Part shown: positions 26,158 to 41,083 of the stretch, piece by piece
Numbering within the stretch: the first letter of the stretch is position 1
Layout of the letters: each line of letters starts with the position of its first letter
Assembly (NCBI GenBank): GCA_946800325.1
Contig: CAMPEJ010000014.1
Location: 214,264 to 278,263 of the forward strand
DNA length: 64,000 bases
Source: Luzula sylvatica
Lineage: Eukaryota > Streptophyta > Magnoliopsida > Poales > Juncaceae
Direction of reading: 5' to 3'
Translations under genes and position numbers: made by a program
The notes under the pieces: generated by a model
Told to the model about the DNA's origin: nothing
Databases searched by the model: none
The model's input: the letters and a program-made list of their open reading frames with translations, nothing else

Positions 26158-27138
26158 GAATCGAAAAACAAACTTTCTTAGTGTTTGTAAATTTTGGTGA
26201 AATGTTATGTGGTAAAAGATACGATTCAAATGATCTCAAAATACGTTATTTGAACTCCCCAAAGCATAAACAAATTGTTTTGAATCGAAAAACAAACTTT
26301 CTTAGTTTTTGTAAATTTTGGTAAAATGTTATGTGGTAAAAGATACGATTCAAATGATCTCAAAATACGTTATTTGAACTCCCCAAAGCATAAACAGATT
26401 GTTTTGAATCGAAAAACAAACTTTCTAAGTGTTTGTAAATTTTGGTGAAATGTTATGTAGTAAAAGATACGATTCAAATGATCTCAAAATACGTTATTTG
26501 AACTCCCCAAAGCAATTGTTTTGAATCGAAAAACAAACTTTCTTAGTGTTTGTAAATTTTGGTAAAATGTTATGTGGTAAAAGATACGATTCAAATGATC
26601 TCAAAATACGTTATTTGAACTCCCCAAAGCATAAACAGATTGTTTTGAATCGAAAAACAAACTTTCTGTTTGTAAATTTGGGTGAAATGTTATGTGGTAA
26701 AAGATACGATTCAAATGATCTCAAAATACGTTATTTGAACTCCCCAAAGTATAAACAAATTGTTTTGAATCGAAAAACAAACTTTCTTAGTGTTTGTAAA
26801 TTTTGGTAAAATGTTATGTGGTAAAATATACGATTGAAATGATCTCAAAATATTTTATTTGAACTCCCCAAAGCATAAACAAATTGTTTTGAATCGAAAA
26901 ACAAACTTTCTTAGTGTTTGTAAATTTTGGTAAAATGTTATGTGGTAAAAGATACGATTCAAATGATCTCAAAATACGTTATTTGAACTCCCCAAAGCAT
27001 AAACAAATTGTTTTGAATCGAAAAACAAACTTTCTTAGTGTTTGTAAATTTTGGTAAAATGTTATGTGGTAAAAGATACGATTCGAATGATCTCAAAATA
27101 CGTTATTTGAACTCCCCAAAGCATAAACAGATTGTTTT

Positions 27139-27246
27139 GAATCGAAAAACAAACTTTCTTAGTGTAATGTTATGTGGTAAAAGATACGATTCGAATGATC
27201 TCAAAATACGTTATTTGAACTCCCCAAAGCATAAACAGATTGTTTT
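27139..27246 (+). repeat. 108-bp (16-bp-deleted) monomer
   Basis: Spacing between GAATCG starts is 108 bp; TTAGTGTTTGTAAATTTTGG has been cut so that CTTAGTGT joins AATGTTATG directly. The loss is 16 bp with no obvious microhomology, and it removes the right arm of the ACAAAC/GTTTGT dyad. Seven further copies lie near 27767, 28123, 32163, 32765, 33121, 37160 and 37762, all inside the 41-monomer HOR and nowhere else. Confidence 0.92.
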
Positions 27247-27641
27247 GAATCGAAAAACAAACTTTCTTAGTGTTTGTAAATTTTGGTGAAATGTTATGTG
27301 GTAAAAGATACGATTCAAATGATCTCAAAATACGTTATTTGAACTCCCCAAAGCATAAACAAATTGTTTTGAATCGAAAAACAAACTTTCTTAGTGTTTG
27401 TAAATTTTGGTAAAATGTTATGTGGTAAAAGATACGATTCAAATGATCTCAAAATACGTTATTTGAACTCCCCAAAGCATAAACAGATTGTTTTGAATCG
27501 AAAAACAAACTTTCTTAGTGTTTGTAAATTTTGGTGAAATGTTATGTGGTAAAAGATACGATTCAAATGATCTCAAAATACGTTATTTGAACTCCCCAAA
27601 GCATAAACAAATTGTTTTGAATCGAAAAACAAACTTTCTTA

Positions 27642-28353
27642 GTGTTTGTAAATTTTGGTAAAATGTTATGTGGTAAAAGATACGATTCGAATGATCTCAA
27701 AATACGTTATTTGAACTCCCCAAAGCATAAACAGATTGTTTTGAATCGAAAAACAAACTTTCTTAGTGTAATGTTATGTGGTAAAAGATACGATTCGAAT
27801 GATCTCAAAATACGTTATTTGAACTCCCCAAAGCATAAACAGATTGTTTTGAATCGAAAAACAAACTTTCTTAGTGTTTGTAAATTTTGGTGAAATGTTA
27901 TGTGGTAAAAGATACGATTCAAATGATCTCAAAATACGTTATTTGAACTCCCCAAAGCATAAACAAATTGTTTTGAATCGAAAAACAAACTTTCTTAGTG
28001 TTTGTAAATTTTGGTAAAATGTTATGTGGTAAAAGATACGATTCGAATGATCTCAAAATACGTTATTTGAACTCCCCAAAGCATAAACAGATTGTTTTGA
28101 ATCGAAAAACAAACTTTCTTAGTGTAATGTTATGTGGTAAAAGATACGATTCGAATGATCTCAAAATACGTTATTTGAACTCCCCAAAGCATAAACAGAT
28201 TGTTTTGAATCGAAAAACAAACTTTCTTAGTGTTTGTAAATTTTGGTGAAATGTTATGTGGTAAAAGATACGATTCAAATGATCTCAAAATACGTTATTT
28301 GAACTCCCCAAAGCATAAACAAATTGTTTTGAATCGAAAAACAAACTTTCTTA
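27642..28353. repeat. 356-bp three-monomer subrepeat pair
   Basis: The trio of an ordinary monomer, a 108-bp monomer and an ordinary monomer (124 + 108 + 124 = 356 bp) is repeated in tandem at 27642 and 27998. The same pair is present in HOR copy 2 at 32640 and 32996. HOR copy 3 has only one (37638), so it lost one trio or never gained it. Confidence 0.85.
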
Positions 28354-30962
28354 GTGTTTGTAAATTTTGGTAAAATGTTATGTGGTAAAAGATACGATTC
28401 AAATGATCTCAAAATACGTTATTTGAACTCCCCAAAGCATAAACAGATTGTTTTGAATCGAAAAACAAACTTTCTTAGTGTTTGTAAATTTTGGTGAAAT
28501 GTTATGTGGTAAAAGATACGAATCAAATGATCTCAAAATACGTTATTTGAACTCCCCAAAGCATAAACAGATTGTTTTGAATCGAAAAACAAACTTTCTT
28601 AGTGTTTGTAAATTTTGGTGAAATGTTATGTAGTAAAAGATACGATTCAAATGATCTCAAAATACGTTATTTGAACTCCCCAAAGCATAAACAGATTGTT
28701 TTGAATCGAAAAACAAACTTTCTTAGTGTTTGTAAATTTTGGTAAAATGTTATGTGGTATAAGATACGATTAAAATGATCTCAAAATACGTTATTTGAAC
28801 TCCCCAAAGCATAAACAGATTGTTTTGAATCGAAAAACAAACTTTCTGTTTGTAAATTTGGGTGAAATGTTATGTGGTAAATGATACGATTCAAATGATC
28901 TCAAAATACGTTATTTGAACTCCCCAAAGTATAAACAAATTGTTTTGAATCGAAAAACAAACTTTCTTAGTGTTTGTAAATTTTGGTAAAATGTTATGTG
29001 GTAAAATATACGATTCAAATGATCTCAAAATACGTTATTTGAACTCCCCAAAGCATAAACAGATTGTTTTGAATCGAAAAACAAACTTTCTTAGTGGTTG
29101 TAAATTTTGGTGAAATGTTATGTGGTAAAAGATATGATTCAAATGATCTCAAAATACGTTATTTGAACTCCCCAAAGCATAAACATATTGTTTTGAATCG
29201 AAAAACAAACTTTCTTAGTGTTTGTAAATTTTGGTGAAATGTTATGTGGTAAAAGATACGATTCGAATGATCTCAAAATACGTTATTTGAACTCCCCAAA
29301 GCATAAACAGATTGTTTTGAATCGAAAAACAAACTTTCTTAGTGTTTGTAAATTTTGGTGAAATGTTATGTAGTAAAAGATACGATTCAAATGATCTCAA
29401 AATACGTTATTTGAACTCCCCAAAGCAATTGTTTTGAATCGAAAAACAAACTTTCTTAGTGTTTGTAAATTTTGGTAAAATGTTATGTGGTAAAAGATAC
29501 GATTCAAATGATCTCAAAATACGTTATTTGAACTCCCCAAAGCATAAACAGATTGTTTTGAATCGAAAAACAAACTTTCTGTTTGTAAATTTGGGTGAAA
29601 TGTTATGTGGTAAAAGATACGATTCAAATGATCTCAAAATGCGTTATTTGAACTCCCCAAAGTATAAACAAATTGTTTTGAATCGAAAAACAAACTTTCT
29701 TAGTGTTTGTAAATTTTGGTAAAATGTTATGTGGTAAAATATACGATTCAAATGATCTCAAAATACGTTATTTGAACCCCCCAAAGCATAAACAGATTGT
29801 TTTGGATCGAAAAACAAACTTTCTTAGTGTTTGTAAATTTTGGTGAAATGTTATGTGGTAAAAGATACGATTCAAATGATCTCAAAATACGTTATTTGAA
29901 CTCCCCAAAGCATAAACAGATTGTTTTGAATCGAAAAACAAACTTTCTTAGTGTTTGTAAATTTTGGTGAAATGTTATGTGGTAAAAGATACGATTCAAA
30001 TGATCTCAAAATACGTTATTTGAACTCCCCAAAGCATAAACAAATTGTTTTGAATCGAAAAACAAACTTTCTTAGTGTTTGTAAATTTTGGAAAAATGTT
30101 ATGTGGTAAAAGATACGATTCAAATGATCTCAAAATACGTTATTTGACTCCCCAAAGCATAAACAGATTGTTTTGAATCGAAAAACAAACTTTCTTAGTG
30201 TTTGTAAATTTTGGTGAAATGTTATGTAGTAAAAGATACGATTCAAATGATCTCAAAATACGTTATTTGAACTCCCCAAAGCAATTGTTTTGAATCGAAA
30301 AACAAACTTTCTTAGTGTTTGTAAATTTTGATAAAATGTTATGTGGTAAAAGATACGATTCAAATGATCTCAAAATACGTTATTTGAACTCCCCAAAGCA
30401 TAAACAGATTGTTTTGAATCGAAAAACAAACTTTCTGTTTGTAAATTTGGGTGAAATGTTATGTGGTAAAAGATACGATTCAAATGATCTCAAAATACGT
30501 TATTTGAACTCCCCAAAGTATAAACAAATTGTTTTGAATCGAAAAACAAACTTTCTTAGTGTTTGTAAATTTTGGTAAAATGTTATGTGGTAAAATATAC
30601 GATTCAAATGATCTCAAAATACATTATTTGAACTCCCCAAAGCATAAACAGATTGTTTTGAATCGAAAAACAAACTTTCTTAGTGTTTGTAAATTTTGGT
30701 GAAATGTTATTTGGTAAAAGATACGATTCAAATGATCTCAAAATACGTTATTTGAACTCCCGAAAGCATAAACAGATTGTTTTAAATCGAAAAACAAACT
30801 TTCTTAGTGTTTGTAAATTTTGGTGAAGTGTTATGTAGTAAAGGATACGATTCGAATGATCTCAAAATACGTTATTTGAACTCCCCAAAGCATAAACAGA
30901 TTGTTTTGAATCGAAAAACAAACTGTCTTAGTGTTTGTAAATTTTGGTGAAATGTTATCTGG

Positions 30963-33900
30963 AAAAAGATACGATTCAAATGATCTCAAAATACGTTATT
31001 TGAACTCCCCAAAGCATAAACAAATTGTTTTGAATCGAAAAACAAACTTTCTTAGTGTTTGTAAATTTTGGTGAAATGTTATGTTTTAAAAGATACGATT
31101 CAAATGATCTCAAAATACGTTATTTGAACTCCCCAAAGCATAAACAGATTGTTTTGAATCGAAAAACAAACTTTCTTAGTGTTTGTAAATTTTGGTGAAA
31201 TATTATGTGGTAAAAGATACGATTCAAATGATCTCAAAATACGTTATTTGAACTCCCCAAAGCATAAACAAATTGTTTTGAATCGAAAAACAAACTTTCT
31301 TAGTGTTTGTAAATTTTGGTAAAATGTTATGTGGTAAAAGATACGATTCAAATGATCTCAAAATACGTTATTTGAACTCCCCAAAGCATAAACAGATTGT
31401 TTTGAATCGAAAAACAAACTTTCTAAGTGTTTGTAAATTTTGGTGAAATGTTATGTAGTAAAAGATACGATTCAAATGATCTCAAAATACGTTATTTGAA
31501 CTCCCCAAAGCAATTGTTTTGAATCGAAAAACAAACTTTCTTAGTGTTTGTAAATTTTGGTAAAATGTTATGTGGTAAAAGATACGATTCAAATGATCTC
31601 AAAATACGTTATTTGAACTCCCCAAAGCATAAACAGATTGTTTTGAATCGAAAAACAAACTTTCTGTTTGTAAATTTGGGTGAAATGTTATGTGGTAAAA
31701 GATACGATTCAAATGATCTCAAAATACGTTATTTGAACTCCCCAAAGTATAAACAAATTGTTTTGAATCGAAAAACAAACTTTCTTAGTGTTTGTAAATT
31801 TTGGTAAAATGTTATGTGGTAAAATATACGATTCAAATGATCTCAAAATACGTTATTTGAACTCCCCAAAGCATAAACAAATTGTTTTGAATCGAAAAAC
31901 AAACTTTCTTAGTGTTTGTAAATTTTGGTAAAATGTTATGTGGTAAAAGAAACGATTCAAATGATCTCAAAATACGTTATTTGAACTCCCCAAAGCATAA
32001 ACAAATTGTTTTGAATCGAAAAACAAACTTTCTTAGTGTTTGTAAATTTTGGTAAAATGTTATGTGGTAAAAGATACGATTCGAATGATCTCAAAATACG
32101 TTATTTGAACTCCCCAAAGCATAAACAGATTGTTTTGAATCGAAAAACAAACTTTCTTAGTGTAATGTTATGTGGTAAAAGATACGATTCGAATGATCTC
32201 AAAATACGTTATTTGAACTCCCCAAAGCATAAACAGATTGTTTTGAATCGAAAAACAAACTTTCTTAGTGTTTGTAAATTTTGGTGAAATGTTATGTGGT
32301 AAAAGATACGATTCAAATGATCTCAAAATACGTTATTTGAACTCCCCAAAGCATAAACAAATTGTTTTGAATCGAAAAACAAACTTTCTTAGTGTTTGTA
32401 AATTTTGGTAAAATGTTATGTGGTAAAAGATACGATTCAAATGATCTCAAAATACGTTATTTGAACTCCCCAAAGCATAAACAGATTGTTTTGAATCGAA
32501 AAACAAACTTTCTTAGTGTTTGTAAATTTTGGTGAAATGTTATGTGGTAAAAGATACGATTCAAATGATCTCAAAATACGTTATTTGAACTCCCCAAAGC
32601 ATAAACAAATTGTTTTGAATCGAAAAACAAACTTTCTTAGTGTTTGTAAATTTTGGTAAAATGTTATGTGGTAAAAGATACGATTCGAATGATCTCAAAA
32701 TACGTTATTTGAACTCCCCAAAGCATAAACAGATTGTTTTGAATCGAAAAACAAACTTTCTTAGTGTAATGTTATGTGGTAAAAGATACGATTCGAATGA
32801 TCTCAAAATACGTTATTTGAACTCCCCAAAGCATAAACAGATTGTTTTGAATCGAAAAACAAACTTTTTTAGTGTTTGTAAATTTTGGTGAAATGTTATG
32901 TGGTAAAAGATACGATTCAAATGATCTCAAAATACGTTATTTGAACTCCCCAAAGCATAAACAAATTGTTTTGAATCGAAAAACAAACTTTCTTAGTGTT
33001 TGTAAATTTTGGTAAAATGTTATGTGGTAAAAGATACGATTCGAATGATCTCAAAATACGTTATTTGAACTCCCCAAAGCATAAACAGATTGTTTTGAAT
33101 CGAAAAACAAACTTTCTTAGTGTAATGTTATGTGGTAAAAGATACGATTCGAATGATCTCAAAATACGTTATTTGAACTCCCCAAAGCATAAACAGATTG
33201 TTTTGAATCGAAAAACAAACTTTCTTAGTGTTTGTAAATTTTGGTGAAATGTTATGTGGTAAAAGATACGATTCAAATGATCTCAAAATACGTTATTTGA
33301 ACTCCCCATAGCATAAACAAATTGTTTTGAATCGAAAAACAAACTTTCTTAGTGTTTGTAAATTTTGGTAAAATGTTATGTGGTAAAAGATACGATTCAA
33401 ATGATCTCAAAATACGTTATTTGAACTCCCCAAAGCATAAACAGATTGTTTTGAATCGAAAAACAAACTTTCTTAGTGTTTGTAAATTTTGGTGAAATGT
33501 TATGTGGTAAAAGATACGAATCAAATGATCTCAAAATACGTTACTTGAACTCCCCAAAGCATAAACAGATTGTTTTGAATCGAAAAACAAACTTTCTTAG
33601 TGTTTGTAAATTTTGGTGAAATGTTATGTAGTAAAAGATACGATTCAAATGATCTCAAAATACGTTATTTGAACTCCCCAAAGCATAAACAGATTGTTTT
33701 GAATCGAAAAACAAACTTTCTTAGTGTTTGTAAATTTTGGTAAAATGTTATGTGGTATAAGATACGATTAAAATGATCACAAAATACGTTATTTGAACTC
33801 CCCAAAGCATAAACAGATTGTTTTGAATCGAAAAACAAACTTTCTGTTTGTAAATTTGGGTGAAATGTTATGTGGTAAAAGATACGATTCAAATGATCTC

Positions 33901-35961
33901 AAAATACGTTATTTGAACTCCCCAAAGTATAAACAAATTGTTTTGAATCGAAAAACAAACTTTCTTAGTGTTTGTAAATTTTGGTAAAATGTTATGTGGT
34001 AAAATATACGATTCAAATGATCTCAAAATACGTTATTTGAACTCCCCAAAGCATAAACAGATTGTTTTGAATCGAAAAACAAACTTTCTTAGTGGTTGTA
34101 AATTTTGGTGAAATGTTATGTGGTAAAAGATACGATTCAAATGATCTCAAAATACGTTATTTGAACTCCCCAAAGCATAAACAGATTGTTTTGAATCGAA
34201 AAACAAACTTTCTTAGTGTTTGTAAATTTTGGTGAAATGTTATGTGGTAAAAGATACGATTCGAATGATCTCAAAATACGTTATTTGAACTCCCCAAAGC
34301 ATAAACAGATTGTTTTGAATCGAAAAACAAACTTTCTTAGTGTTTGTAAATTTTGGTGAAATGTTATGTAGTAAAAGATACGATTCAAATGATCTCAAAA
34401 TACGTTATTTGAACTCCCCAAAGCAATTGTTTTGAATCGAAAAACAAACTTTCTTAGTGTTTGTAAATTTTGGTAAAATGTTATGTGGTAAAAGATACGA
34501 TTCAAATGATCTCAAAATACGTTATTTGAACTCCCCAAAGCATAAACAGATTGTTTTGAATCGAAAAACAAACTTTCTGTTTATAAATTTGGGTGAAATG
34601 TTATGTGGTAAAAGATACGATTCAAATGATCTCAAAATACGTTATTTGAACTCCCCAAAGTATAAACAAATTGTTTTGAATCGAAAAACAAACTTTCTTA
34701 GTGTTTGTAAATTTTGGTAAAATGTTATGTGGTAAAATATACGATTCAAATGATCTCAAAATACGTTATTTGAACCCCCGAAAGCATAAACAGATTGTTT
34801 TGGATCGAAAAACAAACTTTCTTAGTGTTTGTAAATTTTGGTGAAATGTTATGTGGTAAAAGATACGATTCAAATGATCTCAAAATACGTTATTTGAACT
34901 CCCCAAAGCATAAACAGATTGTTTTGAATCGAAAAACAAACTTTCTTAGTGTTTGTAAATTTTGGTGAAATGTTATGTGGTAAAAGATACGATTCAAATG
35001 ATCTCAAAATACGTTATTTGAACTCCCCAAAGCATAAACAAATTGTTTTGAATCGAAAAACAAACTTTTTTAGTGTTTGTAAATTTTGGAAAAATGTTAT
35101 GTGGTAAAAGATACGATTCAAATGATCTCAAAATACGTTATTTGAACTCCCCAAAGCATAAACAGATTGTTTTGAATCGAAAAACAAACTTTCTTAGTGT
35201 TTGTAAATTTTGGTGAAATGTTATGTAGTAAAAGATACGATTCAAATGATCTCAAAATACGTTATTTGAACTCCCCAAAGCAATTGTTTTGAATCGAAAA
35301 ACAAACTTTCTTAGTGTTTGTAAATTTTGATAAAATGTTATGTGGTAAAAGATACGATTCAAATGATCTCAAAATACGTTATTTGAACTCCCCAAAGCAT
35401 AAACAGATTGTTTTGAATCGAAAAACAAACTTTCTGTTTGTAAATTTGGGTGAAATGTTATGTGGTAAAAGATACGATTCAAATGATCTCAAAATACGTT
35501 ATTTGAACTCCCCAAAGTATAAACAAATTGTTTTGAATCGAAAAACAAACTTTCTTAGTGTTTGTAAATTTTGGTAAAATGTTATGTGGTAAAATATACG
35601 ATTCAAATGATCTCAAAATACATTATTTGAACTCCCCAAAGCATAAACAGATAGTTTTGAATCGAAAAACAAACTTTCTTAGTGTTTGTAAATTTTGGTG
35701 AAATGTTATGTGGTAAAAGATACGATTCAAATGATCTCAAAATACGTTATTTGAACTCCCGAAAGCATAAACAGATTGTTTTAAATCGAAAAACAAACTT
35801 TCTTAGTGTTTGTAAATTTTGGTGAAATGTTATGTAGTAAAGGATACGATTCGAATGATCTCAAAATACGTTATTTGAACTCCCCAAAGCATAAACAGAT
35901 TGTTTTGAATCGAAAAACAAACTGTCTTAGTGTTTGTAAATTTTGGTGAAATGTTATCTGG
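30963..35961. repeat. 41-monomer HOR, copy 2 (4999 bp)
   Basis: Second copy of the 5.0-kb unit, one base longer than copy 1. Private changes include ATGTTTTAAAAG near 31081, AGAAACGATTC near 31949, CTTTTTTAGTG near 32866, CCCCATAGC near 33305, TTACTTGAAC near 33541, GATCACAAAA near 33775 and TTTATAAATTTG near 34579. These are scattered single substitutions, consistent with point mutation after duplication. Confidence 0.87.
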
Positions 35962-38900
35962 AAAAAGATACGATTCAAATGATCTCAAAATACGTTATTT
36001 GAACTCCCCAAAGCATAAACAAATTGTTTTGAATCGAAAAACAAACTTTCTTAGTGTTTGTAAATTTTGGTGAAATGTTATGTGGTCAAAGATACGATTC
36101 AAATGATCTCAAAATACGTTATTTGAACTCCCCAAAGCATAAACAGATTGTTTTGAATCGAAAAACAAACTTTCTTAGTGTTTGTAAATTTTGGTGAAAT
36201 GTTATGTGGTAAAAGATACGATTCAAATGATCTCAAAATACGTTATTTGAACTCCCCAAAGCATAAACAAATTGTTTTGAATCGAAAAACAAACTTTCTT
36301 AGTGTTTGTAAATTTTGGTAAAATGTTATTTGGTAAAAGATACGATTCAAATGATCTCAAAATACGTTATTTGAACTCCCCAAAGCATAAACAGATTGTT
36401 TTGAATCGAAAAACAAACTTTCTAAGTGTTTGTAAATTTTGGTGAAATGTTATGTAGTAAAAGATACGATTCAAATGATCTCAAAATACGTTATTTGAAC
36501 TCCCCAAAGCAATTGTTTTGAATCGAAAAACAAACTTTCTTAGTGTTTGTAATTTTTGGTAAAATGTTATGTGGTAAAAGATACGATTCAAATGATCTCA
36601 AAATACGTTATTTGAACTCCCCAAAGCATAAACAGATTGTTTTGAATCGAAAAACAAACTTTCTGTTTGTAAATTTGGGTGAAATGTTATGTGGTAAAAG
36701 ATACGATTCAAATGATCTCAAAATACGTTATTTGAACTCCCCAAAGTATAAATAAATTGTTTTGAATCGAAAAACAAACTTTCTTAGTGTTTGTAAATTT
36801 TGGTAAAATGTTATGTGGTAAAATATACGATTCAAATGATCTCAAAATACGTTATTTGAACTCCCCAAAGCATAAACAAATTGTTTTGAATCGAAAACAA
36901 ACTTTCTTAGTGTTTGTAAATTTTGGTAAAATGTTATGTGGTAAAAGATACGATTCAAATGATCTCAAAATACGTTATTTGAACTCCCCAAAGCATAAAC
37001 AAATTGTTTTGAATCGAAAAACAAACTTTCTTAGTGTTTGTAAATTTTGGTAAAATGTTATGTGGTAAAAGATACGATTCGAATGATCTCAAAATACGTT
37101 ATTTGACCTCCCCAAAGCATAAACAGATTGTTTTGAATCGAAAAACAAACTTTCTTAGTGTAATGTTATGTGGTAAAAGATACGATTCGAATGATCTCAA
37201 AATACGTTATTTGAACTCCCCAAAGCATAAACAGATTGTTTTGAATCGAAAAACAAACTTTCTTAGTGTTTGTAAATTTTGGTGAAATGTTATGTGGTAA
37301 AAGATACGATTCAAATGATCTCAAAATACGTTATTTGAACTCCCCAAAGCATAAACAAATTGTTTTGAATCGAAAAACAAACTTTCTTGGTGTTTGTAAA
37401 TTTTGGTAAAATGTTATGTTCTAAAAGATACGATTCAAATGATCTCAAAATACGTTATTTGAACTCCCCAAAGCATAAACAGATTGTTTTGAATCGAAAA
37501 ACAAACTTTCTTAGTGTTTGTAAATTTTGGTGAAATGTTATGTGGTAAAAGATACGATTCAAATGATCTCAAAATACGTTATTTGAACTCCCCAAAGCAT
37601 AAACAAATTGTTTTGAATCGAAAAACAAACTTTCTTAGTGTTTGTAAATTTTGGTAAAATGTTATGTGGAAAAAGATACGATTCGAATGATCTCAAAATA
37701 CGTTATTTGAACTCCCCAAAGCATAAACAGATTGTTTTGAATCGAAAAACAAACTTTCTTAGTGTAATGTTATGTGGTAAAAGATACGATTCGAATGATC
37801 TCAAAATACGTTATTTGAACTCCCCAAAGCATAAACAGATTGTTTTGAATCGAAAAACAAACTTTCTTAGTGTTTGTAAATTTTGGTGAAATGTTATGTG
37901 GTAAAAGATACGATTCAAATGATCTCAAAATACGTTATTTGAACTCCCCAAAGCATAAACAAATTGTTTTGAATCGAAAAACAAACTTTCTTAGTGTTTG
38001 TAAATTTTGGTAAAATGTTATGTGGTAAAAGATACGATTCAAATGATCTCAAAATACGTTATTTGAACTCCCCAAAGCATAAACAGATTGTTTTGAATCG
38101 AAAAACAAACTTTCTTAGTGTTTGTAAATTTTGGTGAAATGTTATGTGGTAAAAGATACGAATCAAATGATCTCAAAATACGTTATTTGAACTCCCCAAA
38201 GCATAAACAGATTGTTTTGAATCGAAAAACAAACTTTCTTAGTGTTTGTAAATTTTGGTGAAATGTTATGTAGTAAAAGATACGATTCAAATGATCTCAA
38301 AATATGTTATTTGAACTCCCCAAAGCATAAACAGATTGTTTTGAATCGAAAAACAAACTTTCTTAGTGTTTGTAAATTTTGGTAAAATGTTATGTGGTAT
38401 AAGATACGATTAAAATGATCTCAAAATACGTTATTTGAACTCCCCAAAGCATAAACAGATTGTTTTGAATCGAAAAACAAACTTTCTGTTTGTAAATTTG
38501 GGTGAAATGTTATGTGGTAAAAGATACGATTCAAATGATCTCAAAATACGTTATTTGAACTCCCCAAAGTATAAACAAATTGTTTTGAATCGAAAAACAA
38601 ACTTTCTTAGTGTTTGTAAATTTTGGTAAAATGTTATGTGGTAAAATATACGATTCAAATGTTCTCAAAATACGTTATTTGAACTCCCCAAACCATAAAC
38701 AGATTGTTTTGAATCGAAAAACAAACTTTCTTAGTGGTTGTAAATTTTGGTGAAATGTTATGTGGTAAAAGATACGATTCAAATGATCTCAAAATACGTT
38801 ATTTGAACTCCCCAAAGCATAAACAGATTGTTTTGAATCGAAAAACAAACTTTCTTAGTGTTTGTAAATTTTGGTGAAATGTTATGTGGTAAAAGATACG

Positions 38901-39177
38901 ATTCGAATGATCTCAAAATACGTTATTTGAACTCCCCAAAGCATAAACAGATTGTTTTGAATCGAAAAACAAACTTTCTTAGTGTTTGTAAATTTTGGTG
39001 AAATGTTATGTAGTAAAAGATACGATTCAAATGATCTCAAAATACGTTATTTGAACTCCCCAAAGCAATTGTTTTGAATCGAAAAACAAACTTTCTTAGT
39101 GTTTGTAAATTTTGGTAAAATGTTATGTGGTAAAAGATACGATTCAAATGATCTCAAAATACGTTATTTGAACTCCC

Positions 39178-40033
39178 TAAAGTATAAACAAATTGTTTTG
39201 AATCGAAAAACAAACTTTCTTAGTGTTTGTAAATTTTGGTAAAATGTTATGTGGTAAAATATACGATTCAAATGATCTCAAAATACGTTATTTGAACCCC
39301 CCAAAGCATAAACAGATTGTTTTGGATCGAAAAACAACTTTCTTAGTGTTTGTAAATTTTGGTGAAATGTTATGTGGTAAAAGATACGATTCAAATGATC
39401 TTAAAATACGTTATTTGAACTCCCCAAAGCATAAACAGATTGTTTTGAATCGAAAAACAAACTTTCTTAGTGTTTGTAAATTTTGGTGAAATGTTATGTG
39501 GTAAAAGATACGATTCAAATGATCTCAAAATACGTTATTTGAACTCCCCAAAGCATAAACAAATTGTTTTGAATCGAAAAACAAACTTTCTTAGTGTTTG
39601 TTAATTTTGGAAAAATGTTATGTGGTAAAAGATACGATTCAAATGATCTCAAAATACGTTATTTGAACTCCCCAAAGCATAAACAGATTGTTTTGAATCG
39701 AAAAACAAACTTTCTTAGTGTTTGTTAATTTTGGTGAAATGTTATGTAGTAAAAGATACGATTCAAATGATCTCAAAATACGTTATTTGAACTCCCCAAA
39801 GCAATTGTTTTGAATCGAAAAACAAACTTTCTTAGTGTTTGTAAATTTTGATAAAATGTTATGTGGTAAAAGATACGATTCAAATGATCTCAAAATACGT
39901 TATTTGAACTCCCCAAAGCATAAACAGATTGTTTTGAATCGAAAAACAAACTTTCTGTTTGTAAATTTGGGTGAAATGTTATGTGGTAAAAGATACGATT
40001 CAAATGATCTCAAAATACGTTATTTGAACTCCC
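39178..40033. repeat. 7-monomer duplication, copy 1 (856 bp)
   Basis: Matches the following block at an offset of 856 bp (7 x 124 - 7 - 4 - 1), sharing GGATCGAAAAACAACTTTC (39324/40180), GATCTTAAAATACG (39399/40255), TTTGTTAATTTTGG (39597/40453) and TTTTGATAAAATG (39846/40702). These private markers occur nowhere else, so this duplication is younger than the 41-monomer HOR. Confidence 0.85.
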
Positions 40034-40889
40034 CAAAGTATAAACAAATTGTTTTTAATCGAAAAACAAACTTTCTTAGTGTTTGTAAATTTTGGTAAAA
40101 TGTTATGTGGTAAAATATACGATTCAAATGATCTCAAAATACGTTATTTGAACCCCCCAAAGCATAAACAGATTGTTTTGGATCGAAAAACAACTTTCTT
40201 AGTGTTTGTAAATTTTGGTGAAATGTTATGTGGTAAAAGATACGATTCAAATGATCTTAAAATACGTTATTTGAACTCCCCAAAGCATAAACAGATTGTT
40301 TTGAATCGAAAAACAAACTTTCTTAGTGTTTGTAAATTTTGGTGAAATGTTATGTGGTAAAAGATACGATTCAAATGATCTCAAAATACGTTATTTGAAC
40401 TCCCCAAAGCATAAACAAATTGTTTTGAATCGAAAAACAAACTTTCTTAGTGTTTGTTAATTTTGGAAAAATGTTATGTGGTAAAAGATACGATTCAAAT
40501 GATCTCAAAATACGTTATTTGAACTCCCCAAAGCATAAACAGATTGTTTTGAATCGAAAAACAAACTTTCTTAGTGTTTGTTAATTTTGGTGAAATGTTA
40601 TGTAGTAAAAGATACGATTCAAATGATCTCAAAATACGTTATTTGAACTCCCCAAAGCAATTGTTTTGAATCGAAAAACAAACTTTCTTAGTGTTTGTAA
40701 ATTTTGATAAAATGTTATGTGGTAAAAGATACGATTCAAATGATCTCAAAATACGTTATTTGAACTCCCCAAAGCATAAACAGATTGTTTTGAATCGAAA
40801 AACAAACTTTCTGTTTGTAAATTTGGGTGAAATGTTATGTGGTAAAAGATACGATTCAAATGATCTCAAAATACGTTATTTGAACTCCC
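40034..40889. repeat. 7-monomer duplication, copy 2
   Basis: Second copy of the 856-bp block. The join shows TTTTTAATCG at 40052, also present at the distal end near 40908, as expected if an exchange duplicated a block carrying that change. Confidence 0.85.
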
Positions 40890-41083
40890 CAAAGTATAAA
40901 CAAATTGTTTTTAATCGAAAAACAAACTTTCTTAGTGTTTGTAAATTTTGGTAAAATGTTATGTGGTAAAATATACGATTCAAATGATCTCAAAATACAT
41001 TATTTGAACTCCCCAAAGCATAAACAGATTGTTTTGAATCGAAAAACAAACTTTCTTAGTGTTTGTAAATTTTGGTGAAATGT

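Larger units (their letters stand above)
25965..30962. repeat. 41-monomer HOR, copy 1 (4998 bp)
   Basis: Repeats at an offset of 4998 bp. The length fits 41 x 124 = 5084 minus three 16-bp, three 7-bp, four 4-bp and one 1-bp deletions (86 bp). Landmarks against copy 2: CTAAGTG at 26425/31423, 108-bp monomers at 27165/32163, 27767/32765 and 28123/33121, GTGGTATAAGATACG near 28753/33751, GGATCGAAAAAC near 29804/34803, and ATACATTATTTG near 30620/35619. The 1-bp loss (TATTTGACTCCCC near 30141) is private to this copy and shifts the later offset to 4999. Confidence 0.87.
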
